Below, piece by piece: positions 59,610-64,000 of a stretch of 64,000 nucleotides of DNA (positions within the stretch are counted from its first letter, which is position 1; each line of letters begins with the position of its first letter). A model generated the notes under the pieces. It had not been told where the DNA came from. It worked only from the letters and a program-made list of their open reading frames with translations, and did not search any database. The stretch comes from an uncultured Lachnospiraceae bacterium. Its GTDB lineage: Bacteria > Bacillota > Clostridia > Lachnospirales > Lachnospiraceae. The stretch is taken from NCBI GenBank assembly GCA_944380185.1, contig CALWGV010000106.1:1-64000 (forward strand). Direction: 5' to 3'. The translations under genes were made by a program, and so were the position numbers.

Positions 59610-61076
59610 CTACCGCCTCTTCTTCCATTGCTGCGTTATTTCAAAAAGCTTCATGCCATTGGAACCCTTTAAGAGAATCAAATCTCCCTCGCTGCGATGC
59701 TCATCGAGCCACTGGGCCGCCTCCCGATAGTCGGACAGGGCCGTCCAGCTAAGGGTCGGCTTTACCGCAAGAGCTCCCGCCCCGATCTCCCGGGCCAGCT
59801 TGCCTACCGTCACCAGGACGGAGACATCCGTACTGCCCAGGTATTCTCCTACCTCATAGTGGTAGCGCCTCGTCTGCGGTCCCAGCTCCCACATGTCAGC
59901 CAGTACCGCCACTTTGCGCCCTCTGGTCTCCGTCATCCGCAGCGCATCGATGGCCGCCCGCATGGAATCCGGACTGGCATTGTAGGAATCATCGATCACG
60001 GTGACCCCCATCAGAGGAAACTCGATTTTTTCCTGGCGGTGAACCACACCGGCAAACTCCCCCAGAGACCGGGCTGCCGCCTGCAAATCCACCCCCAGCA
60101 GATCGGCCACTGCCAGGGCCGCCAGCGCATTCTTCACATGATGAAGTCCCGTAAGCCTCAGCTCCACCGGTACGCGTCCCTTCGCGCAGACCAGAGTAAA
60201 CGCCGTTCCTTTGGCTCCGGCGCGTATCTCCTGCGCCCGATAGTCATTGCCCTCCTCCAGTCCATAGTAGACGGCAGGGAATCTGGCCGTGCAGGCGGCG
60301 AGCTCTTCCACCGCCTCCGCACCCGGATGCGCTGCCGGATTCAAATAGGGATCGTCCCCGTTTAAAACCATCCTGCCCTGCGGTCCCATTCCATCGGTGA
60401 TATGCAGCTTTTCCCGCAGGATATTGGCCTGAGATCCCAGCTGCTCGATATGGGAGATGCCAATATTGGTCATCACCGCAATATCAGGTCTGGCGATGGA
60501 AGCAATCCGCGTCATCTCCCCCGGCTCGCTCATGCCCAGTTCAATGACAGCAGCCTCGTCACCCGCCCCGATCCGGCTCAGCATAATCGGCACACCCACC
60601 TGACTATTGGCGTTTCCCGCCGTCTGAAAAATCCGAAGCTTTGCCGCAAGGGCTGCTGCAATCATGGAACGGGTGCTGGTCTTGCCCACACTTCCGGTAA
60701 CACCGACAATGGGAAGAGAGAGGCGATCCCGGCAATATCCTCCCAACGCCTGCAGAGCTCTGCGGGTATCCTTCACTGCAATCCATACGGCTCCCGACGC
60801 TTCTGCCTCTTCATCTGCCTCTCCCTCGCCGGGCGGATTTGCCCCGCTTATTTTCTCCATTCCCTCGCTGGTAAATACCGCCGACGCTCCCGCCGCAATG
60901 GCTCCCGGAATATAACGGTGACCATCCACATGTTCCCCGATAATCGGCACATACAGATCCCCCGGCTTTACCAAACGAGAATCGATACAAATATCCGACA
61001 CAACAGCGGCCGGGTCTCCCCGCAGAATCTGCCCCTTCACTGCCCTTGCTATTATTTTAGCCGTCATATTTTCCAT
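59610..61076 (-). CDS. murF: UDP-MurNAc-tripeptide--D-Ala-D-Ala ligase
   Basis: The 488-residue Mur ligase adds D-Ala-D-Ala to the tripeptide precursor. It shows the ATP loop GVTGSVGKTSTRSMI, the AVIELGMSEPGEM stretch, and VIDDSYNASPDSMRAAID. The start at 61076 is favoured by spacing to GAGAGG; an ATG three codons later or a TTG upstream is possible. It lies between murE and priA, all leftward. Confidence 0.95.
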   Translation of the reverse strand: MENMTAKIIARAVKGQILRGDPAAVVSDICIDSRLVKPGDLYVPIIGEHVDGHRYIPGAIAAGASAVFTSEGMEKISGANPPGEGEADEEAEASGAVWIAVKDTRRALQALGGYCRDRLSLPIVGVTGSVGKTSTRSMIAAALAAKLRIFQTAGNANSQVGVPIMLSRIGAGDEAAVIELGMSEPGEMTRIASIARPDIAVMTNIGISHIEQLGSQANILREKLHITDGMGPQGRMVLNGDDPYLNPAAHPGAEAVEELAACTARFPAVYYGLEEGNDYRAQEIRAGAKGTAFTLVCAKGRVPVELRLTGLHHVKNALAALAVADLLGVDLQAAARSLGEFAGVVHRQEKIEFPLMGVTVIDDSYNASPDSMRAAIDALRMTETRGRKVAVLADMWELGPQTRRYHYEVGEYLGSTDVSVLVTVGKLAREIGAGALAVKPTLSWTALSDYREAAQWLDEHRSEGDLILLKGSNGMKLFEITQQWKKRR

Positions 61077-61110
61077 CGCTTTCAAAACCTCTCACCGCAT
61101 TTATTTTTCA

Positions 61111-62586
61111 TCATTTGATGTAACCGTACTGGACGAGAGCTTTTTTCAGCTCCTCCCGATCCAGGAAATGCGTGCGCACGCCGCAGATCTCCTGATAATC
61201 CTCATGTCCTTTGCCGATGACGGCGATGATATCCCCCTCTTCAGCGTGCTCGATGCTGTAAAAGATAGCCTCGCGGCGATCCGGTATCTCCACAAACTTT
61301 CCGTCGGTCTTATCCATGCCGACGCGGATATCCGCCATAATATCCTCCACCTTTTCCCAGCGGGAATTGTCGGCAGTAATGATGCACAGATCAGCCATCC
61401 GTCCGCCGATCTCCCCCATCTCATAGCGGCGCAGCTTTGATCGATTACCACCGCAGCCAAATACGCAGACCAGCCGTTTGGGCCGGTAGGCCCGCAGAGT
61501 GGACAGCAGGCTTTCCATGCTCACGGCATTGTGGGCATAATCCACCAAAACCGCCAGTGTTTCCGACGCATAGACGATCTCCATCCGTCCGTCCACAGTC
61601 ACCGTCTGGAGCACTCGGCATATTGCCTCCTCCCCTACGCCCATGGTCAGGCACAGGGCAGCAGCCGCCATGGCATTGTAGACATTAAAAAGACCCGGGA
61701 TATTTACCTCCACCGGGAAGCTGGCCCTGCCGGTCAGATGGAAAGCGATTCCCATAAACCCATGGCGCGTCAGATAGTCCACCCGGTCCGTATAATAGTC
61801 TGCGTCCGGTCTCATGCCAAAGGTCACAATCTCACAGGAAGCATCCTTAACGATCTCCTCAAAATGTTCATCATCCCGGTTGACGGCGCACACACGGCAG
61901 CGCTTCAAGAGCTGACTTTTATAATATAAATACTCCTCAAAACTGGCATGCTCATCGGGGCCGATATGGTCCGGCGATATGTTGGTAAAAATACCGTAAT
62001 CAAAAGTAAAGCCATCCACCCGATGCATCTTGAGCCCCTGAGAGGATACCTCCATCACTGCATAACGGCAGCCCGCCTCCGCCATCCGAGCAAAATACCG
62101 CTGAATGTCATAGGATTCCGGCGTCGTGTTGACCGTCGGCACATGTTCCTCGCCCATAAAAGCGCCCAGGGTGCCGATGAGCCCGGCCTTCTGCCCGGAC
62201 GCCTCCAGAATTTTCTTCACCATGACAGCTGTAGTGGTCTTTCCCTTGGTGCCGGTAATCCCGATGGTGATGAGTTTTTCTGCCGGATAGCCAAACCATG
62301 CGGCGGAAAGCTCTGCCAGAGCCCTTCGGCTGTCTTCCACCAGAAGAATCGCCGCTTCACCGCAGACACCGTCCTCCGGCAAATGCTCCGCTACGACAGC
62401 TGCCGCCCCGGCTTTTATCACCTGGCCGATATAATCATGGCCGTCCGATCTGGCGCCCGTAAGCGCCACGAAAAGGCAGCCGGGGCAGGCCTTGCGGGAA
62501 TCAAAAATAAGCTCTGTCACTTCCTGGTCCAGGCTCCCCTGTACCCTCTCATACCGGATTTTCTCCAAAAGATTTTCCAAACGCAT
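61111..62586 (-). CDS. murE: UDP-MurNAc-dipeptide ligase (third-residue adding, MurE type)
   Basis: The 491-residue Mur ligase adds the third amino acid of the stem peptide. Signatures are FDSRKACPGCLFVALTG, GITGTKGKTTTAVMV, TVNTTPESYDIQ, MEVSSQGLKMHRVDG and VLVDYAHNAVSME. The specificity loop reads TADNSRWEKVEDI, while diaminopimelate-adding enzymes have DNPR. The Arg that contacts diaminopimelate is kept and Pro is replaced by Ser. A diaminopimelate-type cell wall is still the best guess. AGGAGG precedes the ATG. Confidence 0.94.
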   Translation of the reverse strand: MRLENLLEKIRYERVQGSLDQEVTELIFDSRKACPGCLFVALTGARSDGHDYIGQVIKAGAAAVVAEHLPEDGVCGEAAILLVEDSRRALAELSAAWFGYPAEKLITIGITGTKGKTTTAVMVKKILEASGQKAGLIGTLGAFMGEEHVPTVNTTPESYDIQRYFARMAEAGCRYAVMEVSSQGLKMHRVDGFTFDYGIFTNISPDHIGPDEHASFEEYLYYKSQLLKRCRVCAVNRDDEHFEEIVKDASCEIVTFGMRPDADYYTDRVDYLTRHGFMGIAFHLTGRASFPVEVNIPGLFNVYNAMAAAALCLTMGVGEEAICRVLQTVTVDGRMEIVYASETLAVLVDYAHNAVSMESLLSTLRAYRPKRLVCVFGCGGNRSKLRRYEMGEIGGRMADLCIITADNSRWEKVEDIMADIRVGMDKTDGKFVEIPDRREAIFYSIEHAEEGDIIAVIGKGHEDYQEICGVRTHFLDREELKKALVQYGYIK

Positions 62587-62613
62587 TGCGGTTCCTCCTC
62601 ACCCCGCCTCGCC

Positions 62614-64000
62614 TCAGCCCTGCAGACCCAGGCTTTGCAGCAATTGTTCATATTGATTTATATCCATCAAAATCTCTCTGGCCTTGGTCCCCGCCTCGGG
62701 ACTGACTACGCCGGCCTCTGCCAGCTGATCCATGATTCTGGCTGCCCGGTTAAAACCGATCTTAAACATCCTCTGCAGCATGCCGATGGATGCCTTTTGC
62801 TTCTCGATGATAAAGCGGCCGGCCTCCGCGAAATACTCGTCGCGGCCGGAATCGCCTCCGGAGGCATGACCATTGTCCCCTTCCGCCGAAGCCATCCGCG
62901 CCTCCACAGCGCTCTCATAGGCGCGGCTGTCATTATGGCTGGTGACAAAGTCCACCACAGACGCCACCTCCGCATCGGAGACAAAAGCGCCCTGGACGCG
63001 GACCGGTTTCTGATAACCGGAAGGATAAAAGAGCATATCACCTTTGCCCAGCAATTTTTCCGCCCCGTTCATGTCGATGATAGTGCGGGAGTCCACGCCG
63101 GAGGACACGGAAAAAGCAATGCGCGAAGGCACATTTGCCTTGATCAGGCCCGTGATTACATTGACGGAAGGCCTCTGGGTAGCCAGCACCAGATGGATGC
63201 CCGCCGCTCTGGCCATCTGAGCCAGACGGCAGATCGCATCCTCCACATCCCCCGGACATACCATCATCAGATCAGAGAGTTCATCCACGATGATGACAAT
63301 CTGGGGCAGAGGTTCGGCCTCCTCACCGTTCTCCCTGGCCTCACGGATGATTTTTTCATTATAGCCCTTCAAGTCGCGCACATTCCAATCGGCAAACTTG
63401 CGGTAGCGGTCCGTCATCTCGGCCACCGCCCAGTTCAGAGCCCCCGCCGCCTTTTTCGGATCCGTCACCACCGGAATCAGCAGGTGGGGGATGCCATTGT
63501 AGACGCTTAACTCCACCACCTTGGGGTCCACCATGATCAGGCGCACCTCCTCCGGCTTCGCCTTATATAATACGCTCATGATCAGCGTGTTGATGCAGAC
63601 AGATTTACCGGAGCCTGTAGCGCCGGCGATCAGCAGATGGGGCATCTTGGCCAGATCCGTCACCACGATTTCTCCGGAGATATCCTGTCCCACAGCAAAA
63701 GCCAGCTTGGACGGATGGCTGCGAAAAGCCTGGGACTCCAGTACGTCCCGCAGATACACCGTGGCATTCTCTTTGTTGGGCACTTCAATACCCACCGATG
63801 CCTTGCCGGGAATCGGAGCTTCGATGCGAATATCCGCCGCAGCCAGGTTTAATTTGATATCATCAGCCAGACCTACAATCTTGCTGACCCTGACGCCCTG
63901 TTCCGGCTGAAGCTCATAGCGGGTTACCGTAGGACCACAGCTGATATTGGTCACGGAGACACCCACGCCAAAGTTGCGCAGGGTGGTCTCCAGCTTTCTG
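62614..64000 (-). CDS. FtsK/SpoIIIE DNA translocase, N-terminal part missing at window edge
   Basis: The window holds the C-terminal 461 or so residues of a DNA-pumping ATPase. Visible are [20 protein letters not shown], the Walker A motif [15 protein letters not shown], Walker [39 protein letters not shown] and the C-terminal winged-helix gamma domain ([29 protein letters not shown]). It moves chromosomes through the division or sporulation septum. The frame stays open to the right edge ([11 protein letters not shown]), so the membrane part lies outside. A Ser-, Gly- and Asp-rich linker precedes the gamma domain. Confidence 0.96.
   Translation of the reverse strand, partial: RKLETTLRNFGVGVSVTNISCGPTVTRYELQPEQGVRVSKIVGLADDIKLNLAAADIRIEAPIPGKASVGIEVPNKENATVYLRDVLESQAFRSHPSKLAFAVGQDISGEIVVTDLAKMPHLLIAGATGSGKSVCINTLIMSVLYKAKPEEVRLIMVDPKVVELSVYNGIPHLLIPVVTDPKKAAGALNWAVAEMTDRYRKFADWNVRDLKGYNEKIIREARENGEEAEPLPQIVIIVDELSDLMMVCPGDVEDAICRLAQMARAAGIHLVLATQRPSVNVITGLIKANVPSRIAFSVSSGVDSRTIIDMNGAEKLLGKGDMLFYPSGYQKPVRVQGAFVSDAEVASVVDFVTSHNDSRAYESAVEARMASAEGDNGHASGGDSGRDEYFAEAGRFIIEKQKASIGMLQRMFKIGFNRAARIMDQLAEAGVVSPEAGTKAREILMDINQYEQLLQSLGLQG

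Noticed and set aside
61948..63510. A 520-codon frame antisense to murE and the ftsK-type gene
   Set aside because: It spans two well-supported genes on the other strand and has a low-complexity, His- and Arg-rich product.
1..64000. CRISPR arrays, insertion sequences, prophage genes, tRNA or rRNA genes
   Set aside because: No repeat-spacer pattern, transposase, integrase or structural RNA was seen on either strand.

Overview
This window looks like chromosomal DNA of an anaerobic, probably spore-forming Firmicute of class Clostridia, most likely Lachnospiraceae or a close relative. The evidence is the gene order priA-def-fmt-yugP-rsmB-rlmN-prpC-prkC-rsgA-rpe-thiN, a long single-chain PurL, a PdaA-type spore-cortex deacetylase, HrcA/CIRCE heat-shock sites, glycyl radical and corrinoid enzymes, and strong AGGAGG ribosome binding sites. 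No rRNA, tRNA, CRISPR array, transposase or phage gene was seen.

Layout. 1-5 kb: the 5' tip of clpB (leftward, behind a CIRCE-like operator), then a two-gene membrane-protein unit (unknown protein and TraX family) facing a zinc-ribbon membrane protein, rubredoxin and pdaA. 5-21 kb: a leftward housekeeping region dominated by purine synthesis (purA; purC-purF-purB; purL) with a LysR regulator, a flavin reductase, pheA, an MFS transporter, a phospholipase C-like protein and a sigma-factor-like protein. 21.4-25.6 kb: a rightward glycyl radical enzyme, its activase and a DeoR regulator. 25.7-36.7 kb: a leftward nine-gene operon containing a PRD antiterminator, fructose-type PTS EIIA, EIIB and EIIC, a GH38 alpha-mannosidase, two uroporphyrinogen-decarboxylase-family methyltransferases, a corrinoid protein and a corrinoid-reactivating ASKHA protein. 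36.8-40.9 kb: a DegV protein and a two-gene 2-hydroxyacyl-CoA-dehydratase-like system with a fused activase. 41-44 kb: a DUF5721-like protein and CIRCE-controlled htpG. 43.9-64 kb: a long leftward core cluster (DegV, PpiC lipoprotein, Cof hydrolase, maf, thiN, rpe, rsgA, prkC, prpC, rlmN, rsmB, yugP, fmt, def, priA, murF, murE, and an ftsK/spoIIIE gene cut by the right edge).

The most interesting part is 21.4-36.7 kb. The PTS plus GH38 pair resembles mannosylglycerate (mngAB-type) uptake and cleavage. Here it shares an operon with a complete corrinoid methyl-transfer module and converges on a glycyl radical enzyme whose substrate I cannot assign. The inference is uptake and phosphorylation of a glycoside, GH38 cleavage, then corrinoid-dependent removal of an O-methyl or similar group, possibly with radical elimination of the product. 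GAAT motifs in phase (10 bp) upstream of the radical enzyme, and 20 bp apart upstream of the big operon, raise the possibility of one shared regulator. Start codons were chosen by ribosome binding site and family start; ambiguous ones are flagged.
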